Origin: JADHLJ01 sp038146985
GTDB lineage: Bacteria > Pseudomonadota > Alphaproteobacteria > Thalassobaculales > Thalassobaculaceae
Direction of reading: 5' to 3'
Assembly (NCBI GenBank): GCA_038146985.1
Contig: JAYQSQ010000009.1
Coordinates: 62,001-126,000 of the forward strand
Length of the DNA stretch: 64,000 nt
Shown here: positions 1-8,201 of the stretch, one piece after another
How positions within the stretch are numbered: the first letter of the stretch is position 1
Layout: every line of letters starts with the position of its first letter
Translations under genes and position numbers: made by a program
Notes under the pieces: model-generated
What the model was told of the DNA's origin: nothing
Database searches by the model: none
The model's input: only the letters and a program-made list of their open reading frames with translations

Positions 1-3000
1 AGATTTCACTGGAGCGGTTCGCGGATGGTTCCGCGAACTGGGAGTTCCCGGCCCTGGCCGGCGCGCCCGCATCGACCAACGGGCCCAGTGCGTCGGCTTC
101 CGGCGGAGGTTCAGGACCCAGGGACGAAGGTGTCGACCTCCGCCTTGACGGCGCGGAGATCATCGATGGGAGCGTGATCTTCCGGGATGCCGGCAGGGGG
201 GAAACACATCGGATCGGGGATCTCGATGCCAGGATCGCTGCTTCCAGTTTGAATGGCCCGTTTTCCATTGTCGGCGGCGCGACCTATCAGGGCTTGAAGG
301 CGGATTTGGAGGTTAATCTCGGCCGTCTGGACACCGGCAGGGCGACCGCGCTCACGCTGTCGATGCGGCTTCCCGATGCCGGCGGCGAGTTTCGGTTCGA
401 CGGGACGGTGGATCGCGACGCTGGTCCGTCCGTCGTGGGTAAAATGGAAGCGAAAGCGGCTGATCTCCGGCAAACGGCGGTGGCATTGGGCTCCGCCCTG
501 ACCGTTCCCACCGTATTGCCGCCGGCCTTCGCGAAACCGCTTGAGGTGACGGCGGCGATCTCCGGCGATCCCACGCGTCTCGCGGTTTCCGACCTGGTGA
601 TCGGGCTTGGCGATGCCCGCCTCCAAGGAGAGATAGCAGGAGACTTCAAGGATCGTCCGTCAATCGAGGCCAGGATCGCACTTGGCCGGCTGGACCTGGA
701 AAAGTTCGGCCTCGTTCCCGGTACGTCCGGCCCCGAGACGGCTCCGGCCCCACCTGCCTCGAACCCCGAGACGAAAAAGCCGGCGGCTTTTACCCTGCCC
801 ACGGGTGTTCGCGTAAAACTCGCGCTTTCCGCGGATGCGATCGACCACGGCGGCAAGACGGTCCGGCAGATCCGCCTCGACGGCGGCCTGGACCAGGGGG
901 TGATTGCTATTGACGTTCTGACCGCTCAATTGCCCGGCGGCACCAATGCGACGGTTACCGGCAAGGTCTACGCGGATGCCGGTATTCCCCGTTTCATCGG
1001 GCGCGCCGACATAGTGTCGGACAACTTGCGCGCGGCGCTGAACTGGCTGGACGTGCCTTTGGACAACGTGGCCGCCGACCGTTTGAGAAAAGGTGTTTTC
1101 GGCGCCGATATCGACGCTTCGACCAAACAGGTGGAGCTGACGAACTGGAGGGTGGATGTCGACAACACCCGCATCGGAGGCGGCTTGTCGCTGTTGCTGC
1201 GGGAGCGCCCGGCATTCGGTTTGAGCCTGGAGATCGACCAGATCAATCTCGATGCCTATCTGCCTGCGGAGAACGCGCCGGGAGGCGAAGCCCCGAAGAC
1301 CGCTCCGGCCGCTCAGCCGACGGGTGATACGGACCGAGCCACCAGGATGCTTGCCTCGTTCGATGCCAATCTCGTGATCAGGGTCAAGGAGGCGCAGTAC
1401 CGCAACACGGTCGTCAGAGGCGCGGCTCTCGACGCGACGGTTCAATCCGGCGCGATCGTGATTCGGGACCTCTCGGTCAAGGATGTCGGCGGCGCGGCTC
1501 TCAAGGTGAAAGGCAAGCTGGCGGGGACCGTCGCGGAACCGAGCACCGATCTCGATGTGAGCGTATCGGCCGCTTCGGCCGCGAAGCTGGCGCGTCTCGT
1601 GGGTCTTGAGGTCACCGAAACGGCACAAAAGCTTGGCGGGTTCGAGTTCCGGTCCAAGGTTTTGGGCTCGCCCGAATCTCTGACCCTCGATGCGGGACTG
1701 GACATCGCGGACGGGCGGGTTGAGGCCAAGGGCGTGGTCAGGCCGCTCGCCTCGCCGGTCGGGCTTGATCTTGCGCTGAAACTCGCCCATCCCAGGACCG
1801 AGGCGCTTTTGGCCCGTTTTGCCGCCAACCCGCCCGGGCGTGAGCTGAAACTCGGGGCCGGAACCTTGGCGGCTTCCATCCTGACCTCCGCCGACGACAG
1901 CATGAAAGTCGATGCGACCGTGAACCTTGCCGCGAGCAATATCACGCTCAAGGGAATGGTGAAGGCGTTCTCAACCGTGCCGGAAATCCAGGCCCGGGTT
2001 GCGGTCGATCACCCGGATATCGTCAATCTCATCCGCCTCGGCGTTCCCGATTTCAATCCGGCGCGGCGGGACATGGGACCTCTGAACGCGGGTTTCGATG
2101 TCATTGGCGGCGCCTCGGCGCTGCGGATCGATGCCTTGTCGCTCAAGGCCGGGGCGGCCACTTTCGCCGGTTCGGGCAGCGCGGTTCTGGACGGCCCACG
2201 GCCGAAAGTCGCGGTGTCCCTGCAGACCGACCGGTTCGATGTGGATCCATGGCTGCCGGCGGAGGCTGCAAAACCGCAAGGCGCCGGGGTCGCGGTGCCG
2301 GTGCGCTCCGCCGGCCGCGAATGGTCGAGGGAGCGCATCGACCTGACGGCTATGGAGGTTGTGGACGCGGATTTAGATCTGCGCGCCGGGATCGTCAATT
2401 ACGGGGCCTATGCGGTTGACGGCTTCGCTCTGAAGGCCGCGCTCGCCGCCGGGCGGTTGACGGTCAGCGAGTTCGGCGGCGGCCTGTTCGGTGGCCGCAT
2501 CGCCGGGACGGGTCGGCTTGACGGAACCGGTGTCCCGGCCGGCGACCTTGCCCTGAAGATCGACAATGCGGATATCCGCAAGGCGGCTCTGGCGATTTCA
2601 AGCAAGGGGCAGGTCAGCGGCATTCTGAACTACGACACCGAGCTTTCGACCCGCGGGGTGTCGGAGTACGACATGGTCGCGGCGTTGAGCGGAAAAGGCA
2701 AAATCAGAGTCCATGACGGCGCCGTAGAAGGAATCGATTTGCCGGCGGTAAGCGACCAGTTGAAACAGCTCGACGGTGCCTTGGACTTCCTGAAACTGGC
2801 GCAGCGGGCGATGAACGGCGGTGTGACGCCGATCGACGAGATTACGGGAACCTATACGATCACCGACGGGGTGCTGCGCTCCGATGACATCGCGCTCACC
2901 TCCAAGGCGGCGACGGGGAAAACCACGGCCGTCGTCAATCTGCCGACTCAGGAAATCGATGCCAATTCCCGGTTCTGGCTCGCCGAACATCCGAATTCCC

Positions 3001-3266
3001 CGCCGATCGGGGTGCGGCATGTCGGGCCGCTCGCGAACCCGCGTACCGTGCTCGATATCGAAAAGCTCCAGGCCTATGTGCTGCAGCGCGTGGTTCAGCG
3101 TGGCGTGCTTCGGCAGTTCAATGGGGGCAAGACGCCGCAGGCCGCGCCGACTTCGCCGCCGACCGAGGGAGAAAGCGCGAAACCGGCGCCCGCACCCGCG
3201 CCTTCGCTTGAGGACCTCAAACCGCGCGATGCCTTGAAGGGGATTCTGAAAGGCCTGCTCAAGTAG
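1..3266 (+). CDS. AsmA family protein (5' partial)
   Basis: The frame is already open at base 3 and runs to a TAG at 3264-3266, so the true start lies upstream of the window. An internal GTG at 174 is not the real start, because the AsmA-type motif GSANWEF is encoded before it. At least 1,087 residues are present, rich in alternating beta-type segments. The C-terminal part, about the last 250 residues, carries the typical AsmA ending in which a 'tITDGVLRSDDIALTSKAA' stretch precedes a valine-rich strand. A short Pro/Ala-rich tail follows. AsmA-like proteins are large inner-membrane-anchored periplasmic proteins of the bridge-like lipid-transfer superfamily, tied to outer-membrane phospholipid homeostasis. 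The membrane anchor would be in the missing N-terminus. No operon partner is visible downstream; the next gene converges on it 15 nt away. Confidence 0.85.
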   Translation, partial: ISLERFADGSANWEFPALAGAPASTNGPSASASGGGSGPRDEGVDLRLDGAEIIDGSVIFRDAGRGETHRIGDLDARIAASSLNGPFSIVGGATYQGLKADLEVNLGRLDTGRATALTLSMRLPDAGGEFRFDGTVDRDAGPSVVGKMEAKAADLRQTAVALGSALTVPTVLPPAFAKPLEVTAAISGDPTRLAVSDLVIGLGDARLQGEIAGDFKDRPSIEARIALGRLDLEKFGLVPGTSGPETAPAPPASNPETKKPAAFTLPTGVRVKLALSADAIDHGGKTVRQIRLDGGLDQGVIAIDVLTAQLPGGTNATVTGKVYADAGIPRFIGRADIVSDNLRAALNWLDVPLDNVAADRLRKGVFGADIDASTKQVELTNWRVDVDNTRIGGGLSLLLRERPAFGLSLEIDQINLDAYLPAENAPGGEAPKTAPAAQPTGDTDRATRMLASFDANLVIRVKEAQYRNTVVRGAALDATVQSGAIVIRDLSVKDVGGAALKVKGKLAGTVAEPSTDLDVSVSAASAAKLARLVGLEVTETAQKLGGFEFRSKVLGSPESLTLDAGLDIADGRVEAKGVVRPLASPVGLDLALKLAHPRTEALLARFAANPPGRELKLGAGTLAASILTSADDSMKVDATVNLAASNITLKGMVKAFSTVPEIQARVAVDHPDIVNLIRLGVPDFNPARRDMGPLNAGFDVIGGASALRIDALSLKAGAATFAGSGSAVLDGPRPKVAVSLQTDRFDVDPWLPAEAAKPQGAGVAVPVRSAGREWSRERIDLTAMEVVDADLDLRAGIVNYGAYAVDGFALKAALAAGRLTVSEFGGGLFGGRIAGTGRLDGTGVPAGDLALKIDNADIRKAALAISSKGQVSGILNYDTELSTRGVSEYDMVAALSGKGKIRVHDGAVEGIDLPAVSDQLKQLDGALDFLKLAQRAMNGGVTPIDEITGTYTITDGVLRSDDIALTSKAATGKTTAVVNLPTQEIDANSRFWLAEHPNSPPIGVRHVGPLANPRTVLDIEKLQAYVLQRVVQRGVLRQFNGGKTPQAAPTSPPTEGESAKPAPAPAPSLEDLKPRDALKGILKGLLK

Positions 3267-3281
3267 CGCCGGATTTGTCGC

Positions 3282-3503
3282 TCATCGATGCTTGGCGGTC
3301 TCCCGCAGCACGAAAACCCGGATGGCGCTGGAAAGGTTTCCGGTCCGCTCCCGGTCCAACTCGGATATCAGCTTGTTGATGGACTGACCGCGCGCCGTCG
3401 ACAGCTGCTTCAACGCGGTCCAGAAATCTTCCTCGAGCGATACGCTGGTCAGGTGGCCGGAGATGCGCACCGATCGTTTTCGGATTGCCGAACCGTCGCT
3501 CAT
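3282..3503 (-). CDS. Ribbon-helix-helix domain protein (RHH_4-like)
   Basis: A 73-residue protein starting MSDGSAIRKRS. The core has the pattern VRISGHLTSVSLEEDFWTAL, then INKLISELDRER, then LSSAIRVFVL, which is the strand-helix-helix layout of the RHH_4 family (PF13467) common in Alphaproteobacteria. Such proteins usually bind DNA as dimers through the N-terminal strand. I chose the ATG at 3501-3503 because it overlaps the TGA of the upstream methyltransferase gene as ATGA (translational coupling) and because the longer upstream frame has no family resemblance. A paralogue of the same family lies at 48790-49155. The target is unknown. Confidence 0.8.
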   Translation of the reverse strand: MSDGSAIRKRSVRISGHLTSVSLEEDFWTALKQLSTARGQSINKLISELDRERTGNLSSAIRVFVLRETAKHR

Positions 3504-4858
3504 GGCTCGGCCCCGCGCCTGAAGGAGGCGACGAGTTCCACATGGGGTGACCAAAGGAACTGATCGATCGGGGTAACGCGCTCCAGCCGATACCCCGCAT
3601 CGGTCAGAATGCGGGCATCGCGCGCGAATGTGGCGGGATTGCAGGAGACCGCGGCCACGCGGTCCGGGCCGCCTCGGGCGATGCATTCCGCCTGTGCCCT
3701 CGCGCCGGCCCGGGGAGGATCGAAGACCAGCGCGTCATAGGCGGCAAGCTCCGCCGGTTGAAGCGGATTGTCCATGAGGTCCCGGATCTCGGCGGTGAAG
3801 GTGTGTTGCGGTTGTGACCGCCGGACGGCGGTTTCCAGCGCCGCCACGGCGGCCGGATCGGCCTCCACCACATGGAGATCGGCGCCGCGAAGCAGCGGTA
3901 GGCTCAAGGTCCCGCAACCCGCATGCAGTTCCACGATCCGCGATGCCGAACCGACCGCCTGGAGCACCGACTTGACGATCGCCTCGGCGCCACAGGCGGT
4001 GGCTTGCAGAAAGGCGCCCGGAGGCGGGCTGACATCGACGCCGGCGAACCGGATTGCCGGCGGGCGCCGCTCAAGAACGGGAACCGCCGGCTCCGGCTCG
4101 CCTTCGATCGCGGTGGACAAGCGGCAAAGATCTGCGGATTCCGCCATCTCCGCCAGGCGCTCGAGAGCTTCGAGCTTCGGTTCGCCAGGCAGGGTCAAGA
4201 GCAGATCCGGGCCGCTGTCGAGCAGGTTGATTAGCGCGCGGGCGCTTTCGCCGGGATTGAGCAGGGTTTCGGCGGCCGCTTTAAGATGCCGGGCAACCAT
4301 AAGAAGACGGGGCTCGAGGATCGGGCATTCCGCGATAACGATGATGCGGTTGCCGCCCCGCTCGTGAAACCCGAGAACCGTGGCTCCGGAGAGCCGGCGC
4401 ATTACGAAATCCGCGCGCCGGCGGGTGCCCGGGGAGGCTGGGACGATTGGGGCCACTGTTTCAGCACTCACGCCGGCGCGTTTTAGTGCCGTGAGGATCC
4501 GCTCGCGTTTCCAATCGTTATAGGGGCCCGCTGCCCAGTGCTGCAGCCCGCAGCCGCCGCAGGCGCCGAAATGCGGGCAGGCGGGTTCGACGCGCTCCGA
4601 CGAAGCTTGGACGATTTCGGATAACCGGCAACTCACGCCCTCGCCAATATCGAAGAGCGGTTGAGCGAGCACCCGCTCGCCGGGCAGAGCCATGGGCACG
4701 AAGACCGGCCGACGCTGATCTAGATGACCGGATCGGATCACCGCCGAGGCGACACCGTCGCCCCTGGCGCCGATATGGTCGACGACCACGTCGATCGGCG
4801 GCGTCCGGTCGGGAAATCGGTACCGGGCGTCCTTTCGGCCCTTCTTGCGTTTTCGCAT
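3500..4858 (-). CDS. Class I SAM-dependent RNA methyltransferase, TrmA/RlmD (RumA) family
   Basis: A 452-residue protein of the family that makes 5-methyluridine in rRNA or tRNA using S-adenosylmethionine. An N-terminal TRAM-like region (about 20-85) precedes four cysteines, C94, C100, C103 and C178 (CPHFGACGGC and AECPIL), which match the 4Fe-4S ligands of RlmD. The SAM pocket is HAGCGT (312-317), followed by DPPR (380-383) and the catalytic cysteine C406 in VSCNPATFARD. These residues make a 23S rRNA or tRNA uracil-C5 methyltransferase very likely, but I cannot assign the exact target base. The gene is translationally coupled to the downstream RHH gene. The Lys/Arg-rich N-terminus is suitable for RNA contact. 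Confidence 0.92.
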   Translation of the reverse strand: MRKRKKGRKDARYRFPDRTPPIDVVVDHIGARGDGVASAVIRSGHLDQRRPVFVPMALPGERVLAQPLFDIGEGVSCRLSEIVQASSERVEPACPHFGACGGCGLQHWAAGPYNDWKRERILTALKRAGVSAETVAPIVPASPGTRRRADFVMRRLSGATVLGFHERGGNRIIVIAECPILEPRLLMVARHLKAAAETLLNPGESARALINLLDSGPDLLLTLPGEPKLEALERLAEMAESADLCRLSTAIEGEPEPAVPVLERRPPAIRFAGVDVSPPPGAFLQATACGAEAIVKSVLQAVGSASRIVELHAGCGTLSLPLLRGADLHVVEADPAAVAALETAVRRSQPQHTFTAEIRDLMDNPLQPAELAAYDALVFDPPRAGARAQAECIARGGPDRVAAVSCNPATFARDARILTDAGYRLERVTPIDQFLWSPHVELVASFRRGAEP

Positions 4859-4903
4859 CTCAATCCTAGTGCGGGGTTTCGCCGACCCAATGCCGGGGCG
4901 TAG

Positions 4904-5167
4904 TCACGCGATCCGGTCCGGAGCCCTGGCCAGAGTATCCAACGGGACCAGATCGCGCAGCATGCGGCGTTCGACGTGGTCGGCATCAAGCCGCGAGAGA
5001 TGGGTCTTTCTGGAATCCGTCCCGTCGCGCCAACGGCAATACCGCGCCGCGGCAGCGAGAAGATAGCGGCGTTGAGTCGGGCTCGTAGGAGCGGGCTGAT
5101 CCGCCTCAAGAGAGAGCCCGATCAGATGATCGTGCCGTAGCTCGTCGATGCTGCTGAAGCGCCACAT
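4904..5167 (-). CDS. Hypothetical protein, cotranscribed with the phage-type repressor
   Basis: An 87-residue basic protein starting MWRFSSIDELRHDHLIG, with no domain I recognise. It begins 12 nt after the stop of the S24-type repressor on the same strand, so the two are probably cotranscribed. It lies at the left edge of the prophage remnant, between it and the chromosomal methyltransferase gene. The internal stretch RRYLLAAAARYCRWRDG looks helical. The upstream ribosome-binding site is weak (CAAGGC). It could be a small phage lysogeny accessory gene or a chromosomal gene. Codon composition resembles the neighbours, which is why I keep it, with moderate confidence. Confidence 0.5.
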   Translation of the reverse strand: MWRFSSIDELRHDHLIGLSLEADQPAPTSPTQRRYLLAAAARYCRWRDGTDSRKTHLSRLDADHVERRMLRDLVPLDTLARAPDRIA

Positions 5168-5179
5168 GCCTTGAATCCG

Positions 5180-5890
5180 TCAAAGCCGACGCGCATGCCA
5201 GATCGCCCGACCGATGATCTGAACATCGTCGAGCGGAACTTCGACGTCCCTCACCATCTCGCCGGGCGAGCGAATGAGGACAATGGGAGGATCGCTGTTG
5301 GGCAGGAACTCCAGCGACCGTGCCACCAGACCGACCCCGTCGAACACAACGAAGACGCCTGGAGGCGACGGCGCGCGCCGTTCGGTGTCGATCAGCAGAT
5401 GGTCGCCAGACCGCAAGACCGGCTCCATCGAATCCCCATCCACGCCGACGATACGCAAGGCGTCTGGATTTGCCTTCAGCGAATACCGGATCCATCCGAG
5501 CGGAAAACCCCAACGCGACGCGGTCTCCCGAACGGCGGCAGGGTCCACGCCCTTCGGAAGATTGGAAACCCTTAGCTCTGGCACCAGGACCTGGTCTTCA
5601 TCCCCGTCGCCGCCTTGGGAGCCGCCGCGGGTATTCGGGGGATTGGGGTGGGGGTCGAGGGGAGGCGGAAGTGGCTCGGCGTCCCGAAGGACAGACTGAT
5701 CGACCCCGAGATGCGAGGCGAGCGCATAGCGCACATCTTCGGGCAATCGCCTCGGGGTTCCGCGATGCACGAACTGGTGCAGATACGCGTGGTTCTTGCC
5801 GCACGCCAAGGACGCCCGCTTCAAATCGGTTGGGGGGTCTCGATGGGCGATAAGCTCCACCAGACGGGCTCGCACCGGATCTTCACGCAT
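5180..5890 (-). CDS. Phage repressor-like protein, S24/LexA-CI type with N-terminal HTH
   Basis: A 236-residue protein starting MREDPVRARLV. Residues about 20-70 form a helix-turn-helix of the type LKRASLACGKNHAYLHQFVHR common in alphaproteobacterial prophage repressors. A Pro/Gly-rich linker (72-100) follows, then an S24 domain (about 125-236). The nucleophile is S154 in DGDSMEPVLRSGDHLLID. The position that should hold the general-base lysine appears to be R191 (LVARSLEF, where LVVKRL is typical), so self-cleavage may be impaired. The ATG at 5888-5890 was preferred over a TTG-initiated extension to 5947 that would add 19 residues with no family match. It reads away from the AT-rich control region and probably represses it. 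Confidence 0.85.
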   Translation of the reverse strand: MREDPVRARLVELIAHRDPPTDLKRASLACGKNHAYLHQFVHRGTPRRLPEDVRYALASHLGVDQSVLRDAEPLPPPLDPHPNPPNTRGGSQGGDGDEDQVLVPELRVSNLPKGVDPAAVRETASRWGFPLGWIRYSLKANPDALRIVGVDGDSMEPVLRSGDHLLIDTERRAPSPPGVFVVFDGVGLVARSLEFLPNSDPPIVLIRSPGEMVRDVEVPLDDVQIIGRAIWHARRL

Positions 5891-6199
5891 TGCGTAAGCA
5901 TAATCCGATTCGATGGTCGTGAAAAGTAGCAAGAATCCATTGATCAATAGGATTTTTTATATTATTATATTTATTACCATGATGTGCAAAAAAGAAGACG
6001 AATTAGAGAAAAAACATCAATAATCTAGAATAAATCAATAACAAATTTTTTAATTCTGTAAAAATCGCATTAATAATAAGAAGGAGAGTTATCAGTATAT
6101 AATGATGAGTGTCGGTTTATTTTTTCATTCTATCCGACGCAAGAGCGCCGACGATTGGTTTTGTGTTTGAGGTTTACTGGTAAGCGGAAGGGATGGGTG
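5891..6199. promoter_or_regulatory. AT-rich divergent control region of the prophage remnant
   Basis: This gap of 309 bases separates the repressor (minus strand) from the DUF6362 gene (plus strand). It is extremely AT-rich between about 5940 and 6110, unlike the surrounding GC-rich DNA. It contains a perfect palindrome ATTGATCAAT (5939-5948) and the related direct repeats ATCAATAA at 6016-6023 and 6034-6041, all sharing ATCAATA. A perfect -10 box TATAAT lies at 6098-6103, though with a poor -35. These look like operator and promoter elements of a lysogeny switch. The assignment of the repeats as repressor operators is inference. No credible gene is encoded here. Confidence 0.55.
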
Positions 6200-6625
6200 A
6201 TGAAGAGTTCCGGAACCTGGGATGAGGAATTGGTCAAGGTTTGGATCGAGGAGGCTGCGGATACGCTGCGGCGTTTGCCGCGCGGATATGTTAAGCCACG
6301 TGTGACCTACTGGCCTGAGGTTGTCCAGTCGAGCTTCCACTCTTTCGGTTCTAGTAGGCTTTCTAATCGGTTAGCGTCACCATCCCCGCGCGCGATCGAC
6401 CGCATGGAACAGGCGCTTGGATGGCTGTTTCACTGTGACGATGATTCCAGGAGGATCATCTGGGCGCGGGCCTGCGGCGTTCCGTGGAGGCGATTGGAGG
6501 ATGTCGATGGCCGGAGCCATGTCACGCTCAGAAAAATCTGTGATCGCGGGCTCGTCGACATACATCGGTATCTACGCCGCAACCCGAAGGAAGCCCCCTA
6601 TCCGGGTATTTCCCGGGATTGTTAA
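6200..6625 (+). CDS. DUF6362 family protein, phage-associated predicted HTH
   Basis: A 141-residue protein starting MKSSGTWDEELVKVWIEEAADTL, which resembles the DUF6362 family seen in alphaproteobacterial phages and prophages. A purine-rich site (GGAAGGGATGG) precedes the ATG at 6200. The N-terminal half has the conserved run TLRRLPRGYVKPRVTYWPEV. The C-terminal half (about 75-130) reads RRIIWARACGVPWRRLEDVDGRSHVTLRK in pieces that look like a helix-turn-helix. It sits between the lysogeny control region and a promoter-terminator module that precedes the terminase genes, the position of a late-gene regulator. A role as late activator or antiterminator is inference from position. Confidence 0.7.
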   Translation: MKSSGTWDEELVKVWIEEAADTLRRLPRGYVKPRVTYWPEVVQSSFHSFGSSRLSNRLASPSPRAIDRMEQALGWLFHCDDDSRRIIWARACGVPWRRLEDVDGRSHVTLRKICDRGLVDIHRYLRRNPKEAPYPGISRDC

Positions 6626-6643
6626 AAAATCGGAAAAAACCGC

Positions 6644-6672
6644 TTTACAGAGTTTATAAAATAGGATAAAAA
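6644..6672 (+). promoter_or_regulatory. Candidate late promoter upstream of the terminase operon
   Basis: A -35 element TTTACA (6644-6649), a 17-nt spacer and a -10 element TAAAAA (6667-6672) would start transcription near 6679. That is only a few bases before a strong terminator hairpin at 6681. The segment is AT-rich. The match to the sigma-70 consensus is partial, four of six bases in the -10, so this is a candidate only. The tight promoter-terminator spacing resembles late promoters controlled by antitermination. Confidence 0.4.
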
Positions 6673-6680
6673 TTCGTCCA

Positions 6681-6722
6681 GGCTTGGAGAACCGCATGCG
6701 CGCCGCTCCAAGCCCTTTTTTT
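6681..6722 (+). terminator. Strong intrinsic terminator between DUF6362 and terS
   Basis: GGCTTGGAG (6681-6689) pairs perfectly with CTCCAAGCC (6706-6714) across a 16-nt loop. One C and a run of seven T residues (6716-6722) follow directly. This is a textbook rho-independent terminator on the plus strand. It lies only 10 bases before the terS ribosome-binding site, so terminase expression from any upstream promoter requires read-through. Confidence 0.85.
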
Positions 6723-6744
6723 GCCCCTTCCCAAGGAGATGCGG

Positions 6745-7212
6745 ATGTCCGTTGTCAAATGGACGGCGCCGAAGCGGCGCGCCTTTCTGAAGAAACTCTC
6801 CGAAACCGGCAATGTCAGCGAGGCCGCACGGGCCAGCAAGGTTTCGCGCAGCCACGCCTATGCTCTGAAACTGGCCGATCCGGCCTTCGCGGCGGACTGG
6901 ATGGATGCTCTCGAATCGGCCACCGATCTACTTGAGGCCGAAGCCCGTCATCGTGCGGTTGAAGGGGTGGAACAGCCGCATTTTCACCAGGGTCAGGTGA
7001 CCGGGTCGGTCCGCAAGTACTCCGACTCCCTGCTGATGTTCCTGCTCAAGGCGCACCGGCCGGAAAAGTATCGCGATCGCTCGGCCGACGCGAAAGGAAA
7101 CCCCGATGACGAAATCGACAGGGAGATCGAAAACGCCAAGGCCACCCTCGGCGACCGGCTTGCGCGACTTGATGAGGACCCGGAACCCGGGGGCGAGGAA
7201 GAAATTCCTTGA
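6745..7212 (+). CDS. Phage terminase small subunit-like protein
   Basis: A 155-residue protein. An AAGGAG site at 6733-6738, six bases upstream, selects the ATG at 6745 (MSVVKWTAPKRRAFL) over two earlier in-frame ATGs. Residues about 10-45 (AFLKKLSETGNVSEAARASK and VSRSHAYALK) form a helix-turn-helix of the type found in small terminase subunits. The middle holds the pattern ARHRAVEGVEQPHFHQG and the C-terminal part has FLLKAHRPEKYRDR, both familiar from alphaproteobacterial TerS proteins. The C-terminus is acidic. The protein would recognise phage DNA for packaging. Its end overlaps the start of the TerL gene, as is usual for terminase pairs. Confidence 0.8.
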   Translation: MSVVKWTAPKRRAFLKKLSETGNVSEAARASKVSRSHAYALKLADPAFAADWMDALESATDLLEAEARHRAVEGVEQPHFHQGQVTGSVRKYSDSLLMFLLKAHRPEKYRDRSADAKGNPDDEIDREIENAKATLGDRLARLDEDPEPGGEEEIP

Positions 7213-8017
7213 AAGCCTGACGTCGCGCGAAGCCGCGATCCTCTTGCATGACTGGTCCATCTGGGCACGGGACAAGCAACTGCCTCCGGACGGTGCGTGG
7301 CGAATCTGGTTGATCCTCGCAGGCCGGGGGTTCGGCAAGACCCGCACCGGCGCCGAGTGGATCCGGGCTGGGATCGAGCGCGGCGCGTTCCGCCGTGTCG
7401 CCCTGGTCGGCGAGACCAGCGCCGATGTGCGCGATGTGATGGTGGAGGGTGATAGCGGCATCCTGAAGATCTCGCCGCCCTGGAACCGGCCGCGCTACGA
7501 GCCATCCAAGCGCCGGTTGACCTGGCCGAACGGGGCCGTTGCCCAGACCTATTCCGCCGATGACCCGGAACAGCTTCGCGGCCCTCAGTTCGATGCGGCC
7601 TGGGCCGACGAGATCGCGAAATGGCGCTATGTCGCCTCCTGGGACAATTTGATGCTCGGCCTCCGTCTCGGCGAGGACCCGCGCTGCGTTGCCACCACCA
7701 CGCCGCGCCCGCGCGCCTGGCTCGCCAGGCTGATCGAGGATCCGGGCACCGTGGTGACCAAAGGCGCGACATCGGAGAACGCCGCCAACCTCGCCCCCGC
7801 CTTTCTCGAGCAGATCATGCGCACCTATCGCGGCACGCGTCTGGCGCGCCAGGAGATCGACGGCGAGATGCTGACTGATACGCCCGGCGCGCTCTGGCGC
7901 CGGGCCGATATCGACCGGGGCCGTCTCGCCCTCGCCGACATCCCCCCATTGACCCGCATCGTCGTTGCGATCGACCCGGCCGTCAGTACCGGCGCGGGTT
8001 CGGATGAAACCGGAGAC
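7106..8017 (+). pseudogene. Truncated phage terminase large subunit (ATPase half only)
   Basis: The reading frame encodes a DNA-packaging ATPase. Walker A is LAGRGFGKTRTGAEW, Walker B is AAWADEIAKW, and the usual TTTPRP coupling motif is present. The homology reaches AIDPAVSTGAGSDETG, the beginning of the RNase H-like nuclease domain, and stops abruptly at about 8003-8014. From there the same frame runs out of frame through the next small gene and then, by chance, in frame into the holin-like gene up to 8374, giving a nonsense fusion. About 130-150 residues of nuclease domain are missing, so the protein cannot cleave concatemers. The start could be 7106 (AAAGGA upstream) or the ATG at 7172. 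Confidence 0.8.
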
Positions 8018-8201
8018 CATCAGCTTCAAGGCGACTCTGCCGGATGGCACTGTAACGGAATACAGCGCCTCTGGTGTCAGGGCCTTCGACGGTCAGAAAA
8101 TCCGATCGGTGGTGGAAGACGCGGTGTCGGACGATGTGAAGACGGCGGCGCCCGATATCGTCGATCGAATCGTGAACGCGGTGACGGGCGCCCTGCGATG
8201 A
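8004..8201 (+). CDS. Small phage-type protein at the terL deletion junction
   Basis: A 65-residue protein starting MKPETISFKATLPDGTV, in a different frame from terL. Its ATG (8004) lies inside the sequence GATGAAACC that also encodes the last recognisable terL residues, so its start coincides with the presumed deletion join. It may therefore be intact by chance or lack its true N-terminus. The C-terminal half (SVVEDAVSDDVKTAAPDIVDR) is probably helical. It overlaps the following gene as ATGA, indicating translational coupling. I do not recognise the family. Its position before a holin-like gene suggests the end of a phage structural or lysis block. Confidence 0.5.
   Translation: MKPETISFKATLPDGTVTEYSASGVRAFDGQKIRSVVEDAVSDDVKTAAPDIVDRIVNAVTGALR

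Noticed and set aside
5979..6170. Mini-ORFs in the AT-rich region (14 and 22 codons)
   Set aside because: Too short, poor or distant ribosome-binding sites, and no protein-like content; the region is better explained as regulatory DNA.
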